Positions 47,057 to 60,167 of a stretch of DNA of 64,000 bases are shown piece after piece. The notes under the pieces were generated by a model, which was given only the letters and a program-made list of their open reading frames with translations, was not told where the DNA came from and did no database searches. Where the stretch lies: positions 20,353,356 through 20,417,355 of the forward strand of contig CM060854.1 in assembly GCA_030737835.1 (NCBI GenBank), in the 5' to 3' direction. A program made the translations under genes and the position numbers. Source of the DNA: Acorus gramineus (taxonomy: Eukaryota; Streptophyta; Magnoliopsida; Acorales; Acoraceae). How positions within the stretch are numbered: the stretch's first letter is position 1; every line of letters begins with the position of its first letter.

Positions 47057-48838
47057 TTATTATTTTAAAAAATTGAAACAAATGGGGATTGTAAAAATTA
47101 TTGCATATAAATGCATGTAGCATCATTTATTTATTAAACAATTGAATAATCCATAATAATTCATGGGAAAATGACAAAAAAAGTCTCATAAAAGTTAGAA
47201 ATATATAAATCATCAATTTTTTTAAATTATACCAAAAAGTCTTATTTCACAATTTTGAAAACACAAAAGACTAATCTACCCTTATATATTAAATCCTTAA
47301 CATATTCTATACATTTTAATTTTGTTAAAATATTTCACACATTCTCGTGGAGAATTCTTTTTTACTCTAAATTCTTTATGATTAGGTGGACTTTATGAGA
47401 TATATGCTAATATAGTTTGAGTTTTTTTATAATAAACTCCATTAAATGTATGCTTCTTAAAAAAAATGAATATTTAAACTAATTTGAGTTTTTAATTATA
47501 AATTAATGACACCATAAAAATATGTGATTAGCCAAATAAAAAAAATGTGAATAAGGATTTTAGACTACTAAAATATCATGTACTGCATTGGGGCACAACA
47601 CAGATTTAAATTACATATTATGGTTATACATAATGAAAATGATAAACAACATCAGGTATATATATATATATAGAAACACATAATATGATATGTAATAACA
47701 ACACCTCTAAGGGGATTGATTTGTGTCATATAGAGTGAGATTGTTGTTTTATAGAAAAAAAAAGGTGTTTGGTGTGAAATAACCTAAAAAGGGTTTGAAG
47801 GATGTTAAAGATCTAATTACATAAGGGTAGATTAGTCTTTTGTGTTTTCAAAATTAGAAAATGTGGATTGTAAAAATTATTGCATATAAATGCATGTAGC
47901 ATCATTTATTTATTAAGCAATTGAATAATCCATACCAATTCATTCATTCTACATATCTATCTGTTATCTAACCAAACGTTTTATGTTGTATTCGTTCCAT
48001 TGTGTGTTACATTTTTAGTTCCAATTTTATCATTAGTTATACCTTAATTTTTAATTTTATATTAAAGGTAAGAATGGAAAAAATAAATATTTTTAATATT
48101 TTAAAAGATAATGTGAGATATTTATGAAATCTATCTTTTTAATTTATCTATCTATATTAATGATATATTGAATAAATGGTAGTGATCGTTCCACATCATC
48201 ATATATATTTTTCGTTATTATTATTTTTTTATTAGATTTAGATTGATATAATCATATAATATATGTGATAAAAACTAATTTCAGGTCAAATATGAGTTTT
48301 ACGTTTGATCTCACTTTTCATCATACAGTAGTCATTTGAAAAACAATATATTACACGGTCATAAATATTTATCAAAAAGCTCTTTCCAACTAGATATTGA
48401 TCACCCCAATCGGGGCTATCCTTGAAAAATTATGAATTTTTAATTCTTGATTTTTTTTTGGTATATATGCCCCTAACAAATCACATTTTTATAAAATATT
48501 CATGATTATTTGTTATTTTCAATAATATTATTCAAAAGGGTTCAAATTGTACATGAACATTGTTTTTTTTAATAAATTCGAGCGATATTGTTGGTTTGAG
48601 AGTTTCAAATGGGGTATTTTTAAAATATACGGTTGGTGTAGGGATATATATGCAAAAAAATCATTTTCAGTTGTAATATATCTTCTTTATGTGTAATTTC
48701 GTAATAAATTTTACAAAAATTTTATTTAATAATTATTAAAATTTTCATCATATTATTTATATATATAAAACATCGTATATCATATTGTATATAAATGAAT
48801 TAAAAAAAATTGAGGGTACTGGTTGTGGGTAACTTTTG

Positions 48839-48839
<1 letters not shown>

Positions 48840-48893
<54 letters not shown>
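48840..48893. repeat. (TA)n microsatellite
   Basis: About 54 bp of uninterrupted AT/TA dinucleotides. The matching site in block A (35034-35048) is far shorter. Confidence 0.9.
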
Positions 48894-48898
<5 letters not shown>

Positions 48899-48964
48899 TA
48901 CACGTATGTCGTGCATGAGGGATGTTAAGGCTTGACTGGGAATTTAAAAAACAAAAGGAATTTC

Positions 48965-49130
48965 AAAAATTACATATCTCACCACAAATTATGATTTATT
49001 TTTTCCAATCCGATTACAACGTTGCATTACAAATCTTGGAGCATAGAAGATGTAAAGGCTTTATTAAATCTTGTTATCCGGGCCCAGGTATATAGATGTT
49101 TCGTTACATAACCCCCCAGGGGTACTTAAT
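48965..49130 (-). pseudogene. RLP deletion scar, copy B
   Basis: The same joint as at 35130-35330: RLP 3' flank (CTCACCACAAATTATGA, CCAATCCGATTACAACGTTG, CATTAC) meets RLP promoter (CTTGGAGCATAGAAG, TTATTAAATCTTGTTATCCG) at AAAT, 49031-49034. This copy lacks the 25-bp tandem duplication seen in copy A. Confidence 0.75.
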
Positions 49131-49220
49131 TACAGTCTTACAGATAACATGAGTCAATGCAAGCTAACAATATATAAAACACTTAAGACTTACAAGTCAA
49201 TGGAAGACTTGGGTGAATAG

Positions 49221-49538
49221 TTCTATGGTGGAGATGGCGTAAAAAAAAAAAAAAAAAAACTATGTTGATACACTCAGTCTGTTTTTCAATTCAGTCTACA
49301 GTTTAAAAACGGTCTTCTAATTGCGTATGAGTGTATATTGTGATAGTACAATATATATTCCACTAACATAGCATATGAAAAATTAAACTTTGTTCATTTT
49401 TTTCAAAAGAAAAATGATTGTTTATTTAAATATATATTTTATTTTTATAACAAAATTATTTCAGTGAATGAGTGAATATTTAAAAATAATAATAAGGACT
49501 AAGACGTGGTTACATGACATATCATTTAACAAAAAAAT
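49221..49538. other. MITE fragments absent from block A
   Basis: Contains GTTGATACACTCAGTCTG and AGTGTATATTGTGATAGTACA, an end of the common MITE family, then AT-rich DNA matching 19380-19535. No gene seen. Confidence 0.5.
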
Positions 49539-49545
49539 AAATCAA

Positions 49546-50019
49546 CAGGGTCAGCAAATCGACTGCAGTCCTTGGACTGCAATCTGATCTCTTCATTCTA
49601 TTCGACAGGGTCTTCTTAGTTTAAAGGAATGGAAAGCATCACATATCCTATGTGAAGGGAACTCATCTGCTGACCTGATTGCTTTATTCCAATCTGTCAG
49701 AAGAGAAACAATCCTCTACCCTTCCACAATTTGGTCTGAACTTCGAGCAGCTGTTACACAGGACAAGACTGGTGTTCCCTTTGTCCGCAAGAAAGGATGA
49801 CACCCATTTTTTTCTCCCGTGTTCACAAAAGGCAGATCTTCTTGTTTTGATCTTATTTCATATATGGATTACAGAAGATGTTTAATGATGGTGAAGGGAT
49901 GCAGGTCGACCTGGCTTCAACTTTCCCTCCTTGTTGTACTTATTTTTGTGCATTTTCACTCTTTGTAAAGTTTGTTTCTCCACGAAAATACACAAATTGA
50001 TTACCAATAAAAAAAAAGA
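49546..50019 (+). pseudogene. LINE 3' end with RNase H tail (copy g)
   Basis: Flanked by AAATCAA (49539-49545 and 50020-50026); the paralogue at 19536-19542 has it once and no LINE. Translation from about 49570, through one TGA, gives SLHSIRQGLLSLKEWKASHI, then LCEGNSSADLIALFQS, the end of RNase H, finishing at the TGA near 49797. A 3' UTR and A-run follow. The parent of the shorter copies d and e. Confidence 0.85.
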
Positions 50020-50329
50020 AAATCAATGGAGCTTAGGTCAAGTCCACTGTGAAAGATATGTGGGTGATGAAAGTCACCATGGCAGAAGACTTGGGGTCAA
50101 GTCAACTCAAATCGATCAATTTTCTTGTGTATTTGGAACGGCTTTGTGTGTCTTTCCTTAAGATTCAATCTCTCTATCCGACACAGTGGGACATATTGTC
50201 TAGATAGACTTCCGAAAATAATTTAATTAAGACCCATAAAGAAAAGTTCGGGCGCCCGTGTGGACGCGTGGTTTAATAATATAACTATTCTTGTGATTGA
50301 TAGCAATTACAATACAGATAATACAGATA
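50020..50329. repeat. Duplicated block E, copy 4 (truncated)
   Basis: Matches 35712-36000 with an internal loss (GACCCATAAAGAAAAG lacks the GTGGATAGATAATAAGACACGG segment). Passes into block D at about 50330. Confidence 0.75.
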
Positions 50330-52299
50330 AGGAATAAGCAATAAGCAATTAATTCCACTATCCAAATAAAGGCAAGATACACATATTGTCTAGCAAGATA
50401 CAGTTATTACATTGATTTAATCAAGGAATTAACGAGTGCAATTTAATCAATTGGGTAGTCTTGGAATCATCGTTTAATGATTTTGTTATATTGTGGATTT
50501 TGGATGAACATCATATCATTTTTTGGACTTGGGTAGTCTTGGCAACATCGTTTGAATGATTTTGTTATATTGGGTAGTCTTTTGAGATTTTGCTTAATTA
50601 AGTTTATACCTTTGAGATCCTTCAAATTAATTTTCATTTTTGTGGACAAATTAACATGTTTTATGACTTCCTATATTAACTCTCTAGCAAATTTAATTTA
50701 TTTAGTATTTTTTGGGGACAATTAATCATGTAAACGTGTCATGGGACATTTGCTCTCCAGCAAAGTTACTTTATTCAGTACTCCACAAGTCAAGGAATTT
50801 AAATTGGAATTAAATTTCCAGAAATTTTGATTGTTTGGGTGTTCTTTGGAATTGATAGAGGAATTGCTATTGAATGTCAATGTAAAAAATTGTGATAAAT
50901 TTTGTTGAGTGATGATACACACAGTTCGTTTTTCAGCTCGTTTTGTAGCCCTATACGCTATGATAACATAGTATATACTGCACTAACATAGTGTATACTA
51001 CACTATCATAATATACACTACAATCCATTTTTTTTATTTTTTCACCATGAAAAAAATACACTAATGTATCTTAGTATATACTTCATTTCATATAAATAGC
51101 ATTCACTTCAAAGGGTGAGTGTATAATTGTATAAAAAAAAAGAGGGGGAATGGACTGTAATTGAGGCTGCAAATGGGACTACATGTATCTTTTTTCAAAT
51201 TTATATACAGAATGAACCACATATTATGTGGATTTGAAACTTGATAGACATAAGGCTTGAGAAATGATGTCCAACCCATGGCCCATTAGATTTAGGGTCA
51301 GTTTAGCGTATATTCTTAATCTCTTTGTTCTAGAACACGTAGAAAAATTGCATTTAATTATCGTCTAGATTTACATTCATTTTTGAAAAGCCTAGACACA
51401 ATTTCTCCTTCAAAAATTTCTAATCGGTTTTAGAAACAATGCACAAATTACATGAAATCTCTAATCGGTTTTAGAAAAATATATACTTGATTAAAAAAAA
51501 TACAAGAAATATTTCATCTAATTCATTCAAGTATTACTTTAATTTTTGTGAAAATATGAACAAATATATACATCTTCCAAACAAATACAATGAACATGTT
51601 GGACTAAAATAACCCAATGAAAGATTGTCCCTGAAATTTTACTTAATGAGCCTACACCATGATTTAGTCCTATATTGAGTAATGAAAATAGTTTATTCCT
51701 TAGTGTGAATATAATATACATTTATAAGTCAAGATCCATTTTAAAGTAGTAGTTAGCATGTTAAAGGGACTTTAGTTTATTTTTATTTTTTTCAAAAATC
51801 TTTTATGGGTAGTAATAAAATCAACAATCTGCTTTAAGTTTTTTTTTTATGGTTAAATCAATTTTGTATTTCTATATGAAAAAGAAATTTACAAATAAGT
51901 GATACGGGATACACAGCCTTGAGTTCATGGGGGAGAGATTAAACTGCCCATAGAAACCAAGTTCAAAAAAGTGCAAAAGGGCTACATTAGTGATTTTTTG
52001 CGAGTGAAAGGGAGCCTAGCCTTTTCTGCTTGTATCGCTGTCCTTAATTCAGGCCATACATCATAGTCAAATAGGATGGCTTCCCCCCGGGCTGATTTAA
52101 AGGAAGCTAACAGGTCATCTGGGCAGTTGCCTTCCCGATGGATGTGGGAAGCTTCCCACTCATCCAGAGATTACTAAAATATCATCTATTGTATTGAGGT
52201 ACAATACAGATTTAAATTACATATTATGATTATTCATAATGAAAAAGATAAACAACATCAGGTAATACATAAGAAACACACAATATGATATATAATAAC
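50330..52299. repeat. Duplicated block D, copy 3
   Basis: Near-identical to 39010-40985, with the MITE at 50913-51190 and the minus-strand LINE end at 51840-52168 in the same places. Non-coding. Confidence 0.9.
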
Positions 52300-53690
52300 A
52301 AAACCTCTAAGGGGATTGATTTGTGTCATAAAGGGTAAGATTGTTATTTTGTAGAAAAAACTGGTGTTTGGTGTGAAATAACCTAATAAGGGTTAGAAGG
52401 ATGTTAAGAATCTAATTACATAAGAGTAGATTACTCTTTTGTGTATCCAAAATTGTAAAATGAGACTTTTTTATGTATAATTTTAAAAAATAGATGATTT
52501 GGGTATTTCTAACTTTTAGGAGATTTTTTTTTGTCATTTTCCCATAATTCATTCATTCTACATATCTATCTGTTATCTAACCACAAGTTTTTATGTTTTA
52601 TTCGTTCTTTTGTGTGTAACATTTTCATTTCCAATTTTATCATTAGTTATACTTTAATTTTTTATTTTATATTAAGGGTAAGAATGGAAAAAATAAATAT
52701 TTATAATGTGAGATATTCATCAAACCGATCTTTTTAATTCTATCTATCTATATTAATGATATATTGAATGAATGGTAGTTATCGTTTTAGGACATCATCG
52801 TACTTAGATTGAGATAATCATGTAATATATGTGATATATAGCTAATTTCAGGTCAAATATGAGTTTTAATGTTTGATCTCACCTTTTATCATGCAATAGT
52901 CATTCGAAACAAATCTATTGCACAGTCATAGGTATGTATCGAAGAGATCTTTTCAACTAGATATTGATCACCCTAATCAGAATTATATTTGAAAAAGTTA
53001 TGAATTTTTAATTATTGATTCTGTTTTGGTGTATATATTCCTAAAAATCACATTTTTGTAAAATATCCTCGATTATTTGTTATTTTCAATAATATTATTC
53101 AAAAGGGTTTAAATTGTATATGAACATTGTGTTTTTTTTTATATATAAATTTGAGCAATATTGTTAGTTTGGGAGTTTCAAATGGGGTATTTTTATAATA
53201 TAAGGTTGGTTGGGGGATATATATGCAAAAAACTCATTCTTCTATATGTGTAATTTCGTAATAAATTTTATAAAAAAATTATTTAATCATTATTAAAATT
53301 TTCATCATATTATTTTTGTATATAAAACTTGGTATATTATATCGTATATAAATAAATTAAAAAAAATTGAGTGTATTGGTTGTGGATAACTTTTATAATA
53401 TATATATTTTATTTACACACACGTCGTACGTGAAGGACGACTAATAATTTCTTAAAAGAGGGAGGAATTCAAAATTACATATCTCACCATAGATTATGAT
53501 TTATTTTTTCCAATCCGATTACAACGTTGCATTATAAATCTTGGAGCATAGAAGATGTAAAGGCTTTTTTTAATCTTGTTATCCGGGCCCAGGTATGTAT
53601 GATGTTTCGTTAAATAACCCCCCACGGGTACTTACAGTCTTACAGATAACACGAGTCAATGCATGCAAGCTAACAATATAGGGTGGAGAT
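52300..53690. repeat. Macro-duplication block A, copy 3 (partial)
   Basis: Follows 33925-35385 and 47690-49190, more diverged than those two are from each other. Begins near AACCTCTAAGGGGATTGATT. Non-coding. Confidence 0.8.
53470..53640 (-). pseudogene. RLP deletion scar, copy 3
   Basis: RLP 3' flank (CTCACCATAGATTATGA, CCAATCCGATTACAACGTTG) joined to promoter (CTTGGAGCATAGAAG, TAATCTTGTTATCCGGGCCC) at 53536-53539. The joint is the same as in copies A and B. Confidence 0.7.
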
Positions 53691-53942
53691 GGCGTAAAAA
53701 AAAAAAGAGCTACGTCCATACACTCAGTTTGTTTTTCGATTCAATCTACAGTTTATATAGTTAAATGTATAAGTAGGTGGACAAAGAAAGAATAAACTTG
53801 ATAATATAGTTAAATGTATTTATCATGTGTATTTAACATGCATAAACTGTAATAATCATATAGTTAAATGTTAAATTGTTTTCTCATGTAGTTAAATGTG
53901 TTTAACATATGTATTTAACACGCATAAACTATAATAATCACT
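53691..53942. other. MITE end and short direct repeats
   Basis: 53705-53760 is a MITE end (CCATACACTCAGTTTG). 53800-53942 repeats AGTTAAATG, GTATTTAACA and GCATAAACT.TAATAATCA twice in tandem. No gene. Confidence 0.5.
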
Positions 53943-55410
53943 GTAGAGGGAAAATCTTGCGCTCTTTCTGAAGGCGCCACGTGTCATTAATTACTACTCG
54001 GGTAAACGAGTAGTCTGACTCAAGCCAGACTAAAACCGAATAACAATCGGATATAGAGAACGGCCCGGTTCTCCGCTCTAAGGGTCTTGCTCGGGAGGTC
54101 GTGCTTTAGAGGTCCTGCTCGAGGAGCCTTTTTCAGGAGATGCTTGCTAGCCCAAGCAGGACGGTTCAGCTCACAGCCTCCCCGAGAAGTGCATGATAAC
54201 CAAGGAGAAATCAGAAGTGACCAAACCAACAATGGGTTGAGGATGGTCGGGTTTGGCCTGTCAGCCTAGCCTCTCCTAAAACATAACTGTTGAAGCTTCC
54301 CCCATCCCAGCCAACCTGGCCTAGGTTCAGACCTAGCCCTGACCATCGGAGGAGGGGGACCACTAACACTGTGAGATAAGGTCTGGCCTACTCTACTCCG
54401 CCAAATTGGAAAAAATGCACCTTGAAACTGACTAACGGTTTGCCACTGCTCGGTGCAGTCACAGTTGGGACAAACGAGGTGACGACATGTGGCCATAACA
54501 TCATAACAAGTCCCCAGTCCTGTACCTCATGGAATCTTCCATGTCAAGAGATTTCAGCTGAGGCAGAGGAACGTTTGGGCAGGAAATGATGTGGTCACCC
54601 ACTAAGCTAAAAGGGCAAGAGAAGGAGAGAGAGGAGACATTCACAAGTATGAACTCAAAAATATCGTAGTCTTCTTCATCTTCATCTTCTTCATTCACTC
54701 CACTGATTTGAGCGTCGGAGTCCCTTTGCCTGGCACCACTCCGGTGTCCCAAGCGCTCTTGGTGCAGGATCTCAGGTGTGATGGCCCGGATCTTCACCTA
54801 AAGGTAGACCTTCTACCCGACAACACTTATTGAGGGAAAACGCCACCTTCAATTGGCGCTATCTGTGAGACCTCAAGCAAAAAGTTGGGTTCCAACATTT
54901 TCTCCGATGATGAAAACCAGAAGCGGACTCCAAACCAATATGGAGGAAATCCAAGTCCACTCCGCAGCTGGAAACGCCCGACGTCCTTGCCCCTACGCAG
55001 CTCAGACCGTGCACAAGGGAAAGGTAGATCACGAACGGGTCTCATACTATCCCTCTACAAAGATTCTGGTCGGCCTTGACTAGGAGTTCCAGAACCTCCA
55101 AGTGATGCTAACCAAACAGCGGTTCGCGAATATCCAAGGACTTCGAGAGCAGGTCCTAGTGGGCCATAGCTTCCCTCGCCAACAGGAGCCAGAGATTTCT
55201 CGCAAACTCTCGGAAGAACTGGTACAGGCACAGTCACATGAACCAGTCGAGGCTGAACAACATGTCAAGGAGGAGCAGTGCCCCCTTTCGGCAAGGGAGC
55301 GCCCTTCCCAGAGACAAACCAGGCCCTGGTCTGACTCGACTCGAGGTTTTCTCCTTTTTTTAAAAAAATATATGGGGTGTATGGGACGTAGGGTATTGAA
55401 TGATTGATTG
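53943..55410 (+). mobile_element. Ty3/gypsy-like LTR, primer-binding site and gag start
   Basis: A GC-rich unit with an LTR-like stretch from TGTAGAGGG (about 53945) to CCACCTTCA (about 54854), followed by ATTGGCGCTATCTGTGAG, close to the primer-binding region TGGCGCCGTCTGTGGGGA common in plant gypsy elements. A gag-like frame then starts near 54907 (ATGATGAAAACCAGAAGCGG) with MKTRSGLQTNMEEIQ, broken by a stop at 55081, and goes on to about 55360 with charged, Gln/Glu-rich sequence. Protease, RT and integrase are missing. Confidence 0.6.
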
Positions 55411-55504
55411 ATTTTATGTTTTTTCGGGGGTGGCAGGGACGGGTAGAAGATGATGCAGACATCATAGTCACACATTATATGGACGGCCGATATCAAATGG
55501 ACTA

Positions 55505-55925
55505 GAAGAAGAGAAGATATCTTGATCATTTGGGGGCACTGTAACTTGAAACGGTCATAACTTTCAGACCGTATATCAGAATCGCTATTATAATATGTCC
55601 ACGCGTTTTTATCGACAATCCCTACAGGAGTAGTCGCTAAGCTTCAACATCAATTTTCTGAGCGTTCTGAGATCGTCTTGGGGTCAAATCGACGATTGAA
55701 AGTTATTTTTACTATTTTTTAGAAGTTTTGAGTTTGTTAGGATTTTATGCATTTTTTAGGATTTTATTATATTTATATTTGAATTTCAAATATCAGTTTG
55801 AATTTGAATTTGAATATTAGTTAGGATTAAATAAGGATGTATTACTTATTTTATAGATTTAGATAATCTGTGAGGATCATAGTTTAGATTTGAATAATCA
55901 GTTGAGATCCTAATTAGTTATGGAG
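55505..55925. mobile_element. LTR-retrotransposon fragment
   Basis: TTTGGGGGCACTGTAACTTG, CATAACTTTCAGACCGTATATC and repeated GAATTTGAATTTGAAT strings resemble U3/U5 parts of plant gypsy LTRs. No coding part, no borders. Confidence 0.4.
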
Positions 55926-57100
55926 TCTCCACCAAAACAAAAAAATAATAATAATAAGTACATGATGGAAGACTGACCAATCAAACATCTTTTGAATTGA
56001 AAACCATGTCTCTCCCCAAACGACTCCGACACGTCGACTCTCCTCCCCCAATGGAAGACTCTGATAGATGAACATTTGAAAAGAATCCAACACGTACGTG
56101 TGAATAGATGAAACACAAAACCCAGAAAGAAAATATTGAAGAAGTGGGTTAAAAAGGTGAGATGAATATGAACATGTAGTGTCCGTGTGTGATGTGACAT
56201 ATGTTTAATCGCCTCTGATAGTGTAGAACATTGGACGGTCACAATAAAGTCATATTGGAGTGGCACTCAATGGACATGATTAATTAATATTATACCTTAA
56301 TAAATATTTATATTAGATGAAGAAGTTAGAGATTTATCACTATAAAAAAAGTTAATGCAGCTAGGAGAGAAACTTCATGAGTCTCTTGTAGTCGTGTTGA
56401 TATATAGAAAATTAAGTTAGCCTGAGATTATGACTATTCTGGTATAAATAATGATAAAATAATTTTTTATTTAATTGTTTTTTGAATTATTCTCGTTGGG
56501 ATACGTAATAATAATTAAAAAAAAAATGTTTGAATAAAATGTGAATAAGATGTGGATAATGAATTAAAAAATGTGAGAAAATAATTGAAACGGTTGTTAC
56601 ACTATGATGATGGCGATCACTATATGGAGTTATTTTAGATGGTTGCATTCTTCATACGTCTTTTTTCTCATTATAAGCATCCTCAGTTTTTTTTTTTTTT
56701 GTTATTTGACATTTTATGATTTTGTGCATATGATGTTGTTTTGTGAGAGGTAAAACATGAGATAACTTATTTAATGGATAACTTATGTGTACATTGTTAT
56801 ATTTTCTCATTTCTATGTATATTGTTAAACATATATTATGATGAATGTTGTAGTTCAGAACTGTGAGGTATTCCTTTCAAACCAGATTACCCATGTTGGT
56901 TAGATGTTATTGTGAATGCCATGGTCTTTAATAGCACTATCAGATACACTACTTAGATGTTGCGTTTGCTTTAACATAATTTAATGAAGCATATATAAGT
57001 ATGTTATTTTTTTGCATGAAATAATACGTATATTTGTTTCATGTATATATTTCATTTTTTTAAGAAGTATATATAGTATTGATGAAATAAAATACATAGA
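55926..57100. other. AT-rich spacer with repeat R remnants
   Basis: 56050-56180 has the recurring ACTCTGATAGATGAACATTTGAAAAG and AAGAAGTGGGTTAAA strings. Nothing else recognised; no gene. Confidence 0.5.
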
Positions 57101-59709
57101 TGGAGATTGTAAAAAGGATTGCATTTAATTTACTTGCATTTAGCATCATTCATTTATTAATCAATTGACTCGGTACAATTCATTCATTGTACAATATGAT
57201 ATCTAAGAAAAAAAAAAAAAAAGTTAAAAGTACAAATCACACCATAAGTTGCAATTTATTTTCTCCAATCCAACCAAAAGATATTGCATTTCAAATGCAC
57301 TAGACAAAGTGGATCAGAGAACCACCCATACACAAACTCATATTCAGTGTCTTTTCGTCACCTTCAATCTGCGCATAAAGAGCACAGAAGCCACATATGT
57401 ACCTTATCACCCAATTCATCCAGAAAGAGAAAATATATGATCCTCCAGTTTCTTTTGAACAGCAGAATACCCCAAACCATCCAACATCCCAAGACGAATC
57501 CCGGCATGAGGCCAAGGCAAAACCATAGTATTTCTGGCCACTCTCCATTTTCTTCGTCTTCATCGTCCCGACTGATAGGTGCAAAGCATTCTTTGGAAAT
57601 TGGAGGCCCACATAGATCATAATTTCCAATATAAGATGCATTAGTGAAGGTCTAAAGTTGATTGCCTGATGGAATTCTCCCCAACAAGTTGTTGAAAGAC
57701 AAGTTCAAGTCATCCAAAAAATTGAGCTCAGACAGACTCGGAGGAATCGGTCCAGTGAGATTGTTTCTTGATAAATCGAGAGAGAACATTGATTTCATAT
57801 CACCGATCTTCGCAGGGATTTTCCCAGTCAAATGATTTCCAGACAAGTTCAAACTCTGTAACTCGGCGAGATTAACGATACTCTCGGGGATCTCTCCATC
57901 CAAGGAATTGCTGGACAAGTCCATGTTGTTAGCGAATGTGAGTATGTTGGTGAAGTTTAATTGCAACCCATTTCTGACTAGTAACAAAGTAAAATATTTG
58001 TTACTTTGTATGAAAGAAAAATTATCATCCATCAGTGCAGTGCACTTCCGTTTGGACTTTTAGCCATTCCTCCAAAACTACCAATACACTTTTATTGCAA
58101 GGTCCAATATTTGGAGAGAGAAGAAAGATCACAAATTTGTTGAGGAATAATCCCACTAAAGTTATTTGAACGTAGCTGGAGGACTCTGAAACTGGGTAGT
58201 GTCACACATATCCAAGAAGGAACATTTCCATAGAAATTATTCTGACTGAAATCAATCATAGCCAACTTATTACAGTGCTTTAAAGAAGAAGGGAATTCTC
58301 CAGAAAAATTGTTATTCTTCAATTGTAATGCTCGAAGTTCAGTATGCAACATCATACTCGGTAACTTTCCATGGAGGTTATTGTTTGCCAATTTGACAAC
58401 TAGGAAGCCCGTTAAATTCTCCAAACAGTGAGGTAGCTCTCCCGACAAATGATTATCGGACAGATCGAGAACTGCGAGGTTGTGAGATTTACATATGTTT
58501 GGGGATATGATTCCATTTATACTATTATTTGAAAGATCTAACAACTCTATTGTTTGGTTTTCATGATTGTCAAAGATAATGGGTCCTGAAAATAAATTAC
58601 CCTGTAGATAGAGAATATACACATTGGTAGGAATGGGAGGTAATGGACCTTCAAACTGGTTTGAACTTAGGTCGACTACTTCAATGATAGTAGATGTAAA
58701 GGACAGGGGCAACGTCCCTCTAATCTGGTTGTTTGAGAGATTCAAATAACTAAATTGGGATCGTAATCCCTGTGTTGGATAAATCAAGAATTCCAACATT
58801 CTCGTGTCAACCATTCTGGAAAATTAGGACCCAATTTGCAAAATGATAAGTCAACATATTGGAGATGAAATGGAGGCACCCAGTTTGAAGTAACATTGAA
58901 GGACAAGGAATTATGACCAAGGGAAAGTTCTTCAAGTTTAGTGAGTTTGGAAAAGTGATCTTCAGAAATGACACCATACAATAAGTTATCAGTAGCACGA
59001 AGAACACATAACTCTGAGAGTTGTCCAATGTTCTTGGAAATAGTATCATTCAATAGGTTGTGACTTAGATCTAGAAACGATAGGAATGAGAGTTGTCCAA
59101 TGTTCATGGAAATAGTATCGTTTAATAGGTTGTGACTTAGATCTAGATACGATAGGAATGCCATCCTTCCAATAGATGCTGGGATACCTCCTGTAATCCT
59201 ATTGTATGACAGATCAAGAGTTGTTACATTTTTGAACTGCTCGAACATATTAGACAAATTCCCTTCAAGTTCATTGTAACCAACATTGAGGACCTCAAGG
59301 GAGACCAAGTTTCTCAAGCTATTGGAAATAATTGGACCATGAAAATTGTTGGAGTTAAGGTCGAGTTCTGTAAGGGAGCTTAGATTGGAGAACCAGCCAG
59401 GAATTGTAGAATGAAACAGATTAAAAGAAAGATCGAGTATAGAAAGATGAGTTATATTAGTATACTGATGACCAAGGGAACTTGGCAAGCTATCAAGTTG
59501 ACAATTGCTTAAGATGAGACTAGATAGAGTAGTTGGGAGAGTGCTGATCATCTGGAACAAGTCAGAAGACTCAGAGAGGTTCACAAAAGTCAAATCAAGG
59601 TGCTCCAACGAGGAAAAGCCCAACAACCATTTTAGGGTTTTAGTGGTGACTTGATTATTTGCAATAGAAAAAAATTGCAAGCATAACAGGTTTCCTAGTC
59701 GTTGAGGAA

Positions 59710-60167
59710 TTGCAACACTGAAGTTTTTTTTTTTTTTTTTATTGGTAATCAAAAGGGTTGTATTTCTATAGAAATAGTTTTTACAAATACACATTTCTTA
59801 CAAAATGATGGGCACCCTGGGCAAATGAGGCCTTAAGAGAGCTACCAAAGTATATAGACTCCCCTTGAGCACCCAATTTTCCCTAGGCAACCCAAAAAGA
59901 AACTGGTCAGGGCGTCGCCCTATTCATCATTTGAGGTCATTCTATTTTTTTCGAGTATAGCCTCGTTGAATTCGATCTTGTGCAATTGCTTCCTTGATTT
60001 CTTCTGTTAACTGGTCTGATTGCAAGAGAGTCTCTCCCTGGGGTGATTGATAAGCAGCCAAAAGATTCGCCGGAGAATTACCCTCCCGATGTATGTGTGA
60101 TGCTTTCCAACTTTGCAGCCTCCCTAGACCTTGAGTAATCCTCCTAATTGACTTTGCAACACTTAAG
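59710..60167 (-). mobile_element. LINE 3' end inserted in RLP3
   Basis: Insert 59724-60153 between copies of TTGCAACACTGAAG (59710-59723) and TTGCAACACTTAAG (60154-60167), 13 of 14 identical. The poly(A) (T-run on the plus strand) lies at 59724-59740, so the LINE points the same way as the gene. It encodes the last third of RNase H (SWKASHIHREGNSPANLLA). Confidence 0.9.

Larger units (their letters stand above)
44392..49220. repeat. Macro-duplication block A, copy 2 (block B)
   Basis: Colinear with 30712-35417; offset about 13.68 kb. It carries the TRIM and the RLP scar at matching places. A C-run of 13 (45270-45282) and long TA tracts (47028-47056, 48840-48893) are the main length differences. 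Near 47560-47680 it has a segment (ACTAAAATATCATGTACTGCATTG) also found in block D. No gene. Confidence 0.9.

Noticed and set aside
54020..54797. Minus-strand frames of 70-98 residues in the gypsy-like LTR
   Set aside because: They lie within an LTR-like region, have no domain, and are expected in GC-richer DNA.
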